DNA from: Pseudomonadota bacterium
Lineage (GTDB): Bacteria; Pseudomonadota; Gammaproteobacteria; Magnimaribacterales; D2472
NCBI GenBank assembly: GCA_028344535.1
Contig: JAOMBK010000007.1
Location: 1-39,523 of the forward strand
Direction of reading: 5' to 3'
DNA length: 39,523 nt
The notes beneath the pieces are model-generated. The model searched no databases, had not been told where the DNA came from, and worked only from the letters and a program-made list of their open reading frames with translations. The translations under genes and the position numbers were made by a program. Every line of letters begins with the position of its first letter. The first letter of the stretch is position 1. Below, piece by piece: positions 1 to 8,425 of the stretch.

Positions 1-522
1 TCAGGGTTTAGTGCAGCTGAGTGGTTAAATAGCGCGCCTGAAAAAGAAATAAGTGATATTTTGTATGAATATGGAGATGAGAAAGCATCAAGAAAGATTG
101 CAAAAGCTATAGTGAAATATAGAGCAATAAGCTCGTTGGAAACCACGATTGAACTAACAAAAGTAATTGAAACAGTTCTCAAAAGAACTGGCAAAACTCA
201 TCCAGCAACAAAGTCATTTCAAGCTATAAGAATTCATGTAAACAATGAATTACATCATTTAAAAATAACGCTCTCAAAGCTACATGATGTTCTTAAAGTT
301 GGCGGAGTAGTGGTCATTATTTCATTCCATTCTTTAGAAGATAGAATTGTAAAAAATTTCTTTAAACCTGAGATTGAAGAACTGCCAAAAGATATACCAA
401 TTAACACCTCTGTAAAAGAAACGTATAGGTCTATTAAGAAGAAGCTTAAACCATCCTCAAATGAAATTACTGTCAATCCTCGCTCTAGAAGTGCAGTAAT
501 GAGAGTTTTTTCAAAGTTATGA
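1..522 (+). CDS. rsmH: 16S rRNA m4C1402 methyltransferase RsmH (5' partial)
   Basis: RsmH methylates N4 of C1402 in 16S rRNA in the small ribosomal subunit. The reading frame is open from base 1, so the gene enters from upstream. About 173 C-terminal residues of a family usually near 310 are present. Visible family signatures are SAAEWLNSAP at the left edge, HPATKSFQAIRIHVNNEL in the middle, and IISFHSLEDRIVKNFF, which lies in the methyltransferase fold. It is normally the first enzyme gene of the dcw cluster after mraZ, and its 4-bp overlap with ftsL fits that. The start codon and the SAM-binding N-terminus lie outside the window. Confidence 0.95.
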   Translation, partial: SGFSAAEWLNSAPEKEISDILYEYGDEKASRKIAKAIVKYRAISSLETTIELTKVIETVLKRTGKTHPATKSFQAIRIHVNNELHHLKITLSKLHDVLKVGGVVVIISFHSLEDRIVKNFFKPEIEELPKDIPINTSVKETYRSIKKKLKPSSNEITVNPRSRSAVMRVFSKL

Positions 523-794
523 AAAAAAATCTCTTAATATATATTTTATTTATAAATATTTTTTTTCTACTTTGTCTATGTCTTGAGACTATCAAAATTA
601 GATGGCAATTTAGTCAAGAGTATGAAAATAATGCTTATCTCCAAGTTGCAAAGAATAAATTAACAGAAATAAATTTTAATTTACAAACTGAATACCATCA
701 CCAGAGTTCACCAGCAAAGGTTGAACGTCATGCCAAAGAAATTTTAAAAATGGTAGAGATTACCAAAATAACTAACTTAGATTATGAAAAATAA
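519..794 (+). CDS. ftsL: cell division protein FtsL
   Basis: This is a 91-residue bitopic membrane protein. It has a short basic N-terminus (MKKN), one transmembrane helix at about residues 5-23, and a periplasmic, probably coiled-coil stretch. FtsL pairs with FtsB and FtsQ to activate FtsWI septal peptidoglycan synthesis. Sequence identity in this family is weak. The call rests on size, topology and the invariant position between rsmH and ftsI, with overlaps of 4 bp upstream and 11 bp downstream. The partner ftsB is at 22097-22399. Confidence 0.85.
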   Translation: MKKNLLIYILFINIFFLLCLCLETIKIRWQFSQEYENNAYLQVAKNKLTEINFNLQTEYHHQSSPAKVERHAKEILKMVEITKITNLDYEK

Positions 795-2388
795 TTTTGG
801 TCATAGTTGGCGAGCACATTTAATATATATTTTTTTAGGCATTAGCCTTCTTATCTTAGTTTTTAGAATAGTAAGCCTTCAATATATTGAAGGAGACTTC
901 TTAGCAACCAAAGGAAAGAATATGCTTGAGACTTCTAGATCAATCCCTGCGAATCGCGGGAGCATATTGGATAGAAATAATTTTCCTCTTGCCGTATCCA
1001 TCAATCAGTATGACTTATATGCTTTAAAGCATTTTTCTAAGGAGGATTTTAACAAATTAACAAATATTCTTTTTTTAAAAAAAGATTTTTCCGCTATTAA
1101 GCAGCTTAATAAAAAAACTTTAATTTTTTCTAATCTCGATTTCTCTCAATATGAGAATGTAAAAAGTCTTAATCTTTCTGGTATTGAGATCGAATCATTT
1201 CAAAAAAGGTATTATCCATTAGGTGAGCAGGTATCTACCCTGATTGGATTTGCTGGAAAAGATGGATTTGGTTTAGAGGGGCTTGAAAATATTTTGGATT
1301 CTGAGTTATCAGGGGTATCAGGTCGAGAGACCATTTATAGGAATGCAAGCAGGAGACCCCAAGTGACCCAAGAGGTTATCCAGGGACTTGATACTAAATT
1401 AACTATTGATAGCAGAATTCAATTTTATGCATATAAGCATCTTTCAAGCTTTGTTGAGGCCAATGATGCAAAAGGTGGAAGCGTGATAGTTCTTGATAAT
1501 ATTTCTGGAGAAATTCTTGCTATCGCAAGTTACCCTTCATACAACCCCAATAGCCCAAAAAGACAGATAAAAAGAAATAGAGCCTTGGTTGATGCATTCG
1601 AACCAGGCTCAATTATAAAACCGCTAGCTTTAGCCAAGGGCATTGATATGGGGATACTCTCCAATACTCAGGTAATAGATACTAGTCCAGGATTTATAAA
1701 TTTGAGTGGAAGGATGGTATCTGATCCAAAAAATTATAATAATCTTACTGTTAGTGAGGTTATTGCAAAATCAAGCCAAGTTGGAGCCTCAAAGCTAGCT
1801 TTGCAAGTTGGAATAGATGGATTGATTTCAGGCTACAGAGGATTTGGTCTTTCAAAACCACCTAATGTTTTTTTCCCTGGAATTGCTTATGGAGTTATCA
1901 ATTCTAGAGAAAATATTTCTGATCATGAAATAGCAAGTATTGGATTTGGCTACAGCATGACTGCTTCCTCATTACAATTAGCTCAAGCATATTCAGTTTT
2001 TGCAAATGAGGGATATCTTAAGGACTTTAAAATCTTTCTAGATAATGCTGAAGTATATCAACAACGAGTAATAGGCAAAGATGCTGCTAATGATGTGTTG
2101 GAGTCTCTGAAATTAGTTATTTCAGACGGAACAGGAAAATTGGCAAGAATACCAAATTATGATGTGGCAGGAAAAACAGGCACATCTCATAAAGCTAGTT
2201 CTAAGGGTGGATATGATCAAAGTAAATATATAGCTTCTTTTGCAGGAATTGCACCATTAACATCTAAAAGACTTACAATTTTTGTCAGCATTGATGAGCC
2301 AGGATTAAATAATTATTCTGGTGGTAGTGTAGCCGCTCCATTATTTGCCGCTATTTCTATTGATGTCTTAAATTATCTAGATGAATAA
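784..2388 (+). CDS. ftsI: septal peptidoglycan transpeptidase FtsI (PBP3)
   Basis: This class B penicillin-binding protein (534 aa) crosslinks septal peptidoglycan together with FtsW. It has an N-terminal transmembrane anchor (about residues 12-30), the pedestal motif RGSILDRN near residue 58, and a C-terminal transpeptidase domain. The nucleophile is S276 in SIIK (S276-K279), and the KTGT box begins at K464. The second catalytic motif, normally SxN, reads S330-S331-Q332, so the usual Asn is Gln; flanking residues (AKS before, VGASKLAL after) match the family well. The gene overlaps ftsL by 11 bp and murE by 8 bp. Identity is secure; the effect of the Gln is unknown. Confidence 0.96.
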   Translation: MKNNFGHSWRAHLIYIFLGISLLILVFRIVSLQYIEGDFLATKGKNMLETSRSIPANRGSILDRNNFPLAVSINQYDLYALKHFSKEDFNKLTNILFLKKDFSAIKQLNKKTLIFSNLDFSQYENVKSLNLSGIEIESFQKRYYPLGEQVSTLIGFAGKDGFGLEGLENILDSELSGVSGRETIYRNASRRPQVTQEVIQGLDTKLTIDSRIQFYAYKHLSSFVEANDAKGGSVIVLDNISGEILAIASYPSYNPNSPKRQIKRNRALVDAFEPGSIIKPLALAKGIDMGILSNTQVIDTSPGFINLSGRMVSDPKNYNNLTVSEVIAKSSQVGASKLALQVGIDGLISGYRGFGLSKPPNVFFPGIAYGVINSRENISDHEIASIGFGYSMTASSLQLAQAYSVFANEGYLKDFKIFLDNAEVYQQRVIGKDAANDVLESLKLVISDGTGKLARIPNYDVAGKTGTSHKASSKGGYDQSKYIASFAGIAPLTSKRLTIFVSIDEPGLNNYSGGSVAAPLFAAISIDVLNYLDE

Positions 2389-3841
2389 ACTATCTCTTAT
2401 TAAACCTTTTATTAAAACGAATGTATTTGATAAATGCGTTATTTCATCCATCACTGACGACTCTAGAGATGTCCAAAAAAATTCTTTATTTGTTGCAAGA
2501 CAAGGAATAGCATCTCACGGAAAAGATTTTGTGAAAGATGCTGTTAGAAGAGGCGCATCTTGCATTATCAGTGATCAGAACTTTGAGGATAGGATAGAGA
2601 TACCAATTTATTGCTTAAATAATTTAGAAGACCAAATCTTAGAAATCCTTTTTAGATTTCATGAACTCAGTGTGGATAATTTTGTCTTTCATGGTGTAAC
2701 AGGTACTAATGGTAAAACAACAACTGCATTCATGGCACACAACATTATAAGAGGGCTTGAAAGACCTTCAATTTATATTGGAACTCTGGGAGCATTTATC
2801 AATGATGATCTTATTCAAACCAAAGGCAATACAACGCCTGGAATATTTGAGATATTACAAATTTTACAAGCCAGTAAGGCAAAACAAAAAACGTATGTTT
2901 TTCTTGAAATCTCTTCACATGCGTTAGAGCAAAAAAGGTTAGGCAGCTTACCCTTTTTTCAAACTATATTACTAAATATTCAATCTGATCATCTCGATTA
3001 TCATAAAACATATAAAAACTACATTGATGCAAAATTATCTATTACAGAGCTGAATAATAAGCACCCTACAATTATTTTTTTTGATAAAATCCAAGATTTG
3101 CTAGAATCTTTATCTAGCTCTCAAAAAAAACAACTCTCAACATCAACATTCTTAAGTGCTAATAATTCATCAGCCATGTTCAAGTATTCCGTGAACTATA
3201 AAACCCACGAGCCTTCAAAAATTAATTTAGATTTCCCAAGGATAACCTTGAGTATTTATTGCTCATTATTTCTTAAATTTAATATTGAGAACTATATTTC
3301 TGCTATTGCGTTAATTTCAAAGCATATCTCTTCAACTAATTTAAATGCTCTCAACAACACTTCAATTAAGTTACCTCAAGGAAGAGGAGAATTATTAAAG
3401 TTAAAACAAGGAAAAATTTTGATTGATTTTGCTCATGATCATCTTTCTATCTTTAATATTTTGTCTGAATTAGCCAATTCCTATAATGAAATAATTGTAG
3501 TTTTCGGATGCGGTGGAGATAGAGATAAATCTAAGAGACCTAAAATGATGAGAGTAGTGCAAGATTTTGCAAGTAAAATATTTTTTACATCAGATAATAA
3601 TCGCTATGAATCTTTCTCTTCCATCGCATCAGATGCAATGCAGGGAAACGATCATTCAGGCGCTGAAATTATTGAGGATAGGCAAGAGGCCATAAGATCG
3701 GCACTTCCTCACTTAAATAATGAAAATATATTGGTAATATTAGGTAAAGGACATGAAACAGATATAGAGATATTAGGAAAAAAAGTTCCATTTAATGATA
3801 AAGATTGTGTTTTAAAAATTATGGGCGATGAAATTAATTAA
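2381..3841 (+). CDS. murE: UDP-MurNAc-tripeptide synthetase MurE
   Basis: MurE (486 aa) is a cytoplasmic ATP-dependent ligase that adds the third residue, usually meso-diaminopimelate in Gram-negatives, to UDP-MurNAc-L-Ala-D-Glu. The Mur ligase P-loop TGTNGKTTT has its lysine at K112, and the NTTPG substrate motif follows. The C-terminal domain includes GCGGDRDKSKRP and GKGHE. The motif linked to diaminopimelate specificity, DNPR, reads D405-N-N-R408, and the usual DYAHTPD reads DFAHDHL. These changes are family-atypical, but length and all core motifs are intact. It overlaps ftsI and murF, so translational coupling is likely. Confidence 0.95.
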   Translation: MNKLSLIKPFIKTNVFDKCVISSITDDSRDVQKNSLFVARQGIASHGKDFVKDAVRRGASCIISDQNFEDRIEIPIYCLNNLEDQILEILFRFHELSVDNFVFHGVTGTNGKTTTAFMAHNIIRGLERPSIYIGTLGAFINDDLIQTKGNTTPGIFEILQILQASKAKQKTYVFLEISSHALEQKRLGSLPFFQTILLNIQSDHLDYHKTYKNYIDAKLSITELNNKHPTIIFFDKIQDLLESLSSSQKKQLSTSTFLSANNSSAMFKYSVNYKTHEPSKINLDFPRITLSIYCSLFLKFNIENYISAIALISKHISSTNLNALNNTSIKLPQGRGELLKLKQGKILIDFAHDHLSIFNILSELANSYNEIIVVFGCGGDRDKSKRPKMMRVVQDFASKIFFTSDNNRYESFSSIASDAMQGNDHSGAEIIEDRQEAIRSALPHLNNENILVILGKGHETDIEILGKKVPFNDKDCVLKIMGDEIN

Positions 3842-5174
3842 CAATACAAAAGATTTTTTAACTTTACTTAAGCTTGATGGTAAATCAAGCTTGCCAATTA
3901 GAAATTTCCAAATAGATTCAAGAAAGGTGCAAAAGAATTCAGTTTTTTTTGGTCTTAATGGCTCAAATGAAGATGGTAGCCTTTATGCGGAGGATGCAAT
4001 TAAAAATGGAGCATCCCTTGCCATTGTAAAAAAAAGAAAAACAGCAAATTCTATATTTAATTCATCAAAACTCATTAAAGTTCAAAGTCCGGAAGATGTT
4101 CTTATTCAGGCTGCTGAGATCGCAATGGAGAGATACAAGGGGAACATTATTGGAGTTACAGGCAGCAATGGAAAAACAACTACAAAAAATATTTTGAATT
4201 CCTGCATAAAAGATAGTTATGCCACTTACCAAAACTATAACAATGAAATTGGTTTACCACTCTGTGCTTTAGAATTAGATTCACAAAAAAGTACTGCAAT
4301 TTTTGAAATGGGTGCAGCAAAAAAGGGTGATATAGATCTTTTATCTAAAATTATTAAACCGAATATAGGTATTATTACTCATATAGGCCACTCACATTTA
4401 GACGGACTAAACTCTGTTCAAGGAGTGCTAAAGGTAAAGTCAGAACTAATCAATAATATTAAACAAAACGGCTCAGTTATTGTTCCAGATGGTAAATATC
4501 TTAATTATTGGAAAAAAATAAGAAACGATATTACTTTTTATACATTTGGTGAAAAATCTTCAGCATCTTATTTCCCAACTAAAATTAAGATGTCAAAACG
4601 AGGCCTATCTTTTTTTATTGAATCCATGCATTTAAAGAAAAGAATTCATGTAAAAACAAGACTTATAGGAATGCATAATGTGCTAAATATTCTTGCTTCT
4701 TTTGCGGCAATCCATATTTCTCAACTGAACATAGAGGAATTTTTAGATGGTTTGAGGCGCCTGCAAAACCCTCCTCAACGTTTAGATCTTAAAACATGGG
4801 TAAAAAAATCACAGGTCATCGATGATACATACAATGCTAATCCTGACTCTATGAGAGCTGCAATAGATGTTTTAAGTCAATTTAAAGGAAGAAAGATTGC
4901 AATTCTTGGAGATATGGCAGAACTAGGTAGATATAGAAAAAAACTACACATTGCTATGGGAGACTATGCCAAAATACATGGAGTAGATTGTTTGCTTGGA
5001 TATGGAGACCTAATCCGTCATGCTGTGTTTGCATATGGTGATAATGCCTTTTTCTTTAACAGCAAAATAGAGTTGATAGATTTTCTAAAAAAAAATCTAG
5101 TCGGAAAAGAGAACATACTAATCAAAGGCTCAAGATCAATGCGAATGGAAGAAATTCTAGAGTTATGGAAATAA
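3828..5174 (+). CDS. murF: UDP-MurNAc-tripeptide:D-Ala-D-Ala ligase MurF
   Basis: MurF (448 aa) joins the D-Ala-D-Ala made by Ddl to UDP-MurNAc-tripeptide, the last cytoplasmic peptide step. The P-loop TGSNGKTTTKN has its lysine at K116. GNIGLPL-like substrate recognition appears as NEIGLPL, and the C-terminal domain shows DDTYNANPDSMRAA and LGDMAELG, both typical of MurF. The ATG overlaps murE by 14 bp, and the stop lies one base before mraY. Length is normal for the family and nothing is unusual. Confidence 0.96.
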   Translation: MKLINNTKDFLTLLKLDGKSSLPIRNFQIDSRKVQKNSVFFGLNGSNEDGSLYAEDAIKNGASLAIVKKRKTANSIFNSSKLIKVQSPEDVLIQAAEIAMERYKGNIIGVTGSNGKTTTKNILNSCIKDSYATYQNYNNEIGLPLCALELDSQKSTAIFEMGAAKKGDIDLLSKIIKPNIGIITHIGHSHLDGLNSVQGVLKVKSELINNIKQNGSVIVPDGKYLNYWKKIRNDITFYTFGEKSSASYFPTKIKMSKRGLSFFIESMHLKKRIHVKTRLIGMHNVLNILASFAAIHISQLNIEEFLDGLRRLQNPPQRLDLKTWVKKSQVIDDTYNANPDSMRAAIDVLSQFKGRKIAILGDMAELGRYRKKLHIAMGDYAKIHGVDCLLGYGDLIRHAVFAYGDNAFFFNSKIELIDFLKKNLVGKENILIKGSRSMRMEEILELWK

Positions 5175-5175
5175 T

Positions 5176-6261
5176 ATGATTGAATTACTTGGCACTTGGT
5201 TAATGACATATGATTCTGGCTTCGATGTTCTGCGTTATTTAACTGTAAGAACTATTGGCGGAACTTTAACTGCGCTAATGTTATCAATTTTTATTGGCCC
5301 AGCTTTAATAAAATTCTTATCAAATATTCAGTTCTCACAATCGATTAGGGGAGATGGACCTGAATCACACCTAGCAAAATCTGGAACCCCAACCATGGGA
5401 GGGTTAATTATTATCTCCTCATTAATTATCTCAACATTGCTTTGGTCAGATTTTAAAAATCCATATATATGGATTTTACTTTTTATTACTGTCTCTTTTA
5501 GCCTAATAGGATTTCTTGATGATTGGTTAAAAATTAAGGAAAAAAATTCAAAAGGTTTAAAGGGGAGATATAAGATTATATTGCAATTTATTTTTGCTTT
5601 GATGGCAATGCTATTTATGTTGGAGGTTTCTCCAGCTGGGAATGAGCAAATTTTTATTCTGCCTTTTAATAAAGAGTACATATTTGCAATCTCACCTTTT
5701 ATTTTCTTGCTTATAAGTATTTTTGTAATAATGGGTTCATCTAATGCAGTTAATCTGACCGATGGTCTAGACGGGCTTGCAATTCTCCCTACAGTCTTAA
5801 TAGCTGGGGGCATGGGCCTGATTGCTTATGCATCTGGAAATTTAATTATATCTGACTATTTATTTATTCCATTTAACCCTCTTAGCGGGGAGTTAATTGT
5901 TTTTTGCGGAGCATTGATTGGAGCTGGGATAGGTTTTCTATGGTACAACACATACCCTGCACAGATTTTCATGGGTGACTTGGGATCTTTAACGCTTGGA
6001 GGAATTTTAGGCACTCTAGCAGTGCTAATTCGGCATGAGGTAGTTTTTGCTATTATGGCCGGAGTTTTTGTGATGGAAACTTTGAGCGTTATTATTCAAG
6101 TCGGTTCATATAAATTAAGAGGTAAAAGGGTTTTTTTAATGGCACCCATTCATCATCATTTTGAATTGAAGGGCTGGGCCGAACCAAAGGTCATTGTCCG
6201 ATTCTGGATTATAACTTTTGTTCTTGTTTTATTTGCACTCGCAACCCTAAAATTAAGATAA
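5176..6261 (+). CDS. mraY: phospho-MurNAc-pentapeptide translocase MraY
   Basis: MraY (361 aa, polytopic inner-membrane enzyme) transfers phospho-MurNAc-pentapeptide to undecaprenyl phosphate to form lipid I. Family motifs in order are GTPTMGG (about residue 70), LGFLDD as IGFLDDWLK, NLTDGLDGLA (N193-A202, with the catalytic-region aspartates D196 and D199), and the HHHFELKGW loop (H326-H328). About ten hydrophobic helices are visible and length matches E. coli MraY closely. It sits between murF and murD in the usual order. Its carrier lipid links it to the DUF368 domain encoded at 24956. Confidence 0.97.
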   Translation: MIELLGTWLMTYDSGFDVLRYLTVRTIGGTLTALMLSIFIGPALIKFLSNIQFSQSIRGDGPESHLAKSGTPTMGGLIIISSLIISTLLWSDFKNPYIWILLFITVSFSLIGFLDDWLKIKEKNSKGLKGRYKIILQFIFALMAMLFMLEVSPAGNEQIFILPFNKEYIFAISPFIFLLISIFVIMGSSNAVNLTDGLDGLAILPTVLIAGGMGLIAYASGNLIISDYLFIPFNPLSGELIVFCGALIGAGIGFLWYNTYPAQIFMGDLGSLTLGGILGTLAVLIRHEVVFAIMAGVFVMETLSVIIQVGSYKLRGKRVFLMAPIHHHFELKGWAEPKVIVRFWIITFVLVLFALATLKLR

Positions 6262-6267
6262 TCCTTA

Positions 6268-7329
6268 ATGAAATCTCTTATTTTTGGTTATGGAGTTACA
6301 GGCCAATCTTTTGAAAGATATTTAAAGAAAAAAAATATAGTCTTCGAAATTTATGATGCAAATCTAATAGGGCCCAATATCAACAATATACTGCCTGATC
6401 AAAAAAAATTAGAATCTTATGAAATGATCTACATGAGCCCAGGAATCAATCTTCAGGAGATTTATTCAAAAGGAGAGTTTGATGGAATTCCCTATTTAAC
6501 TGACATAGATATTTTTTTCCAAGAAGATCATTCTTATAAGATCGGTATTACTGGCACAAATGGAAAGAGTACTTGCTGCTATCATTTGTATCAGCTTTTG
6601 GAGAATTCTCAACTCGTTGGCAATATTGGAACTCCGGTATTGGATAATATTAATTCGTGCTCATATTCGATTATTGAACTTTCAAGCTTTCAGCTAGAGA
6701 AGGCAAAGGAATTGCATTTAGATTTTGGAGTTCTTTTAAATATTTCACCTGATCATGTTGATTATCATGGAAGTTTCTCAGAATATGCAAAGGTTAAAAA
6801 TAGAATTAAGGAATCAAAAATAGTAACTGAAGAATCAGACCCAAGGAAATTGTGGTCCATGATTACAGGCAGAGATCAAAGAGAGGTTATGAATATTGCA
6901 TTATTAGATTTGCCTCATAGATATCAAAAGGTTTTAAAGCATGATCAGCTAACATTTATCAATGATTCAAAGGCAACTAATTTGACTGCGTTGAAATATG
7001 CTTTAAATCAAACCTCTGGTCCTTGTGTACTAATTCTTTGCGGGGATCCTGATAAAGAGCAATATGATTTCTATGAAACCTCTGATCCATTTAAGATCTA
7101 TATCTTTGGTAAACATGCAGAAGATATATCAAAGAAATTATTTCATTCAGAAAAAATATTATTCCATAATCAAGATCTGTCTTTAGTAATAAAGTCTATT
7201 TTTAATGAAGTTTACGATCGCCACACAACCATACTATTTTCACCAGGTCATCCTAGCGGTCAAGATTATAAAAATTTTGAAGAACGTGGAGAGCACTTTA
7301 TAAAATTAGTAATGAATTTATATGATTGA
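6268..7329 (+). CDS. murD: UDP-MurNAc-L-Ala:D-Glu ligase MurD, unusually short
   Basis: MurD adds D-glutamate to UDP-MurNAc-L-Ala. This copy is 353 aa, against about 440 in typical proteins. The N-terminal UDP-binding domain is compact. The P-loop TGTNGKST has its lysine at K100, the carbamylated lysine is probably K175 in EYAKVKNRI, and INDSKATN (N232-N238) starts the C-terminal domain. The spacing between K175 and INDSKATN is about 60 residues, roughly half of that in E. coli MurD. The usual SGxHNxxN adenine-side motif is only doubtfully represented by TGRDQREVMN. The frame is continuous, with no sign of frameshift. The gene overlaps ftsW by 8 bp in the standard dcw order, so it is probably functional. 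Confidence 0.9.
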   Translation: MKSLIFGYGVTGQSFERYLKKKNIVFEIYDANLIGPNINNILPDQKKLESYEMIYMSPGINLQEIYSKGEFDGIPYLTDIDIFFQEDHSYKIGITGTNGKSTCCYHLYQLLENSQLVGNIGTPVLDNINSCSYSIIELSSFQLEKAKELHLDFGVLLNISPDHVDYHGSFSEYAKVKNRIKESKIVTEESDPRKLWSMITGRDQREVMNIALLDLPHRYQKVLKHDQLTFINDSKATNLTALKYALNQTSGPCVLILCGDPDKEQYDFYETSDPFKIYIFGKHAEDISKKLFHSEKILFHNQDLSLVIKSIFNEVYDRHTTILFSPGHPSGQDYKNFEERGEHFIKLVMNLYD

Positions 7330-8425
7330 TCGAGAAAATATATTCATTATTCTTCCATACTTCTGTTTGCTATTCATTGGTATGGTGATGGTTGCATCTT
7401 CGAGTGTTTATGTTTCTGAAGATATTTACGGGACTCCATTCCATTTTGCATCAAGACAAATAATTTTTTTCATTGTCGGCATTGTTGCAACAATCGTTGC
7501 CTTAAGCATCCCTTCAAATTTATTTCTTACATTGGATTGGGTCATTTTAATGGGATCTTTCCTGTTGCTTATCGCTCTTTTTTTTCCTGGAGTAGGCACA
7601 GAAGTAAATGGAAGCTTGAGGTGGATTAGATTAGGACCAATCAACATTCAGCCCTCCGAAGTCAGCAAGTTAGCTCTGGTAATTTATATTTCTGGGTACT
7701 GTGTTAGAAGATTGGGTGAAATCAATACTTCGCTGGGTTTTTTTAGGCCCTTAATTGTACTAGCTTTTTTTGGACTTTTGATTATGTCTCAACCTGATCT
7801 TGGGTCAACTCTGGTAATAGGAGCTTTGGTTATTGCTGTATTATTTTTTGCAGGAATTTCATTTTTCCAATTCTCTTTATTAGTATCATTAATGGGCAGT
7901 TTGGCTGCAATTGCTATCTATTTAGAGCCATATAGATATATAAGATTTATTTCATTTACTGAGCCATTTGAGAATTTTTATGGACCAGGATGGCAGTTAT
8001 CAAATGCTCTGCTTGGAATTGGTAGGGGCGAATGGTTTGGTATGGGCTTGGGGAATAGTCTTCAAAAAAATTTGTACCTCCCTGAACCACATACTGATTT
8101 TATTTTTGCAGTAATAGTTGAAGAATTTGGATTGGTTGGAGGATTGATAGTCATTTTACTCTTTGCCTTATTAATTTATGGAATTCTCGCAACATCCATC
8201 AAAGCACTTGAGCTTGGTAAATTGTTTCAGGGGTTGCTTGCCTTTGGAGCGGGAATTTTAATCGCAATTCAAGTAGTATTTAACTTAGGAGTGAATCTTG
8301 GACTCTTGCCTACAAAAGGGTTAACTCTCCCATTTATTAGCTATGGGGGAACAAGTCTAATTTTATTCATGTTTTTAATGGGCATGGTGTTGAGAATTAA
8401 TTTTGAAAATAAAACGATAAAGTAA
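7322..8425 (+). CDS. ftsW: septal peptidoglycan glycosyltransferase FtsW
   Basis: FtsW (367 aa) is a SEDS-family polytopic membrane protein that polymerises lipid II at the septum with FtsI. Around ten transmembrane segments are visible. Signatures include NGSLRWIRLGPINIQPSEVSK, SQPDLGSTLV, GWQLSNALLGIGRGEWFG and the loop PEPHTDFIFAVIVEEFG. The conserved SEDS aspartate is expected in the DLGS segment. The C-terminus FISYGGTSL is typical. It overlaps murD by 8 bp and murG by 1 bp. It is slightly shorter than E. coli FtsW because of short termini. Confidence 0.96.
   Translation: MIDRENIFIILPYFCLLFIGMVMVASSSVYVSEDIYGTPFHFASRQIIFFIVGIVATIVALSIPSNLFLTLDWVILMGSFLLLIALFFPGVGTEVNGSLRWIRLGPINIQPSEVSKLALVIYISGYCVRRLGEINTSLGFFRPLIVLAFFGLLIMSQPDLGSTLVIGALVIAVLFFAGISFFQFSLLVSLMGSLAAIAIYLEPYRYIRFISFTEPFENFYGPGWQLSNALLGIGRGEWFGMGLGNSLQKNLYLPEPHTDFIFAVIVEEFGLVGGLIVILLFALLIYGILATSIKALELGKLFQGLLAFGAGILIAIQVVFNLGVNLGLLPTKGLTLPFISYGGTSLILFMFLMGMVLRINFENKTIK

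Noticed and set aside
1051..1110. T-run followed by A-run in ftsI as a terminator
   Set aside because: It is homopolymeric AT sequence inside a continuous conserved coding frame and has no GC stem.
5328..5813. 161-codon open frame on the minus strand
   Set aside because: It lies wholly inside mraY, opposite its conserved motifs, and its translation has no recognisable domain.
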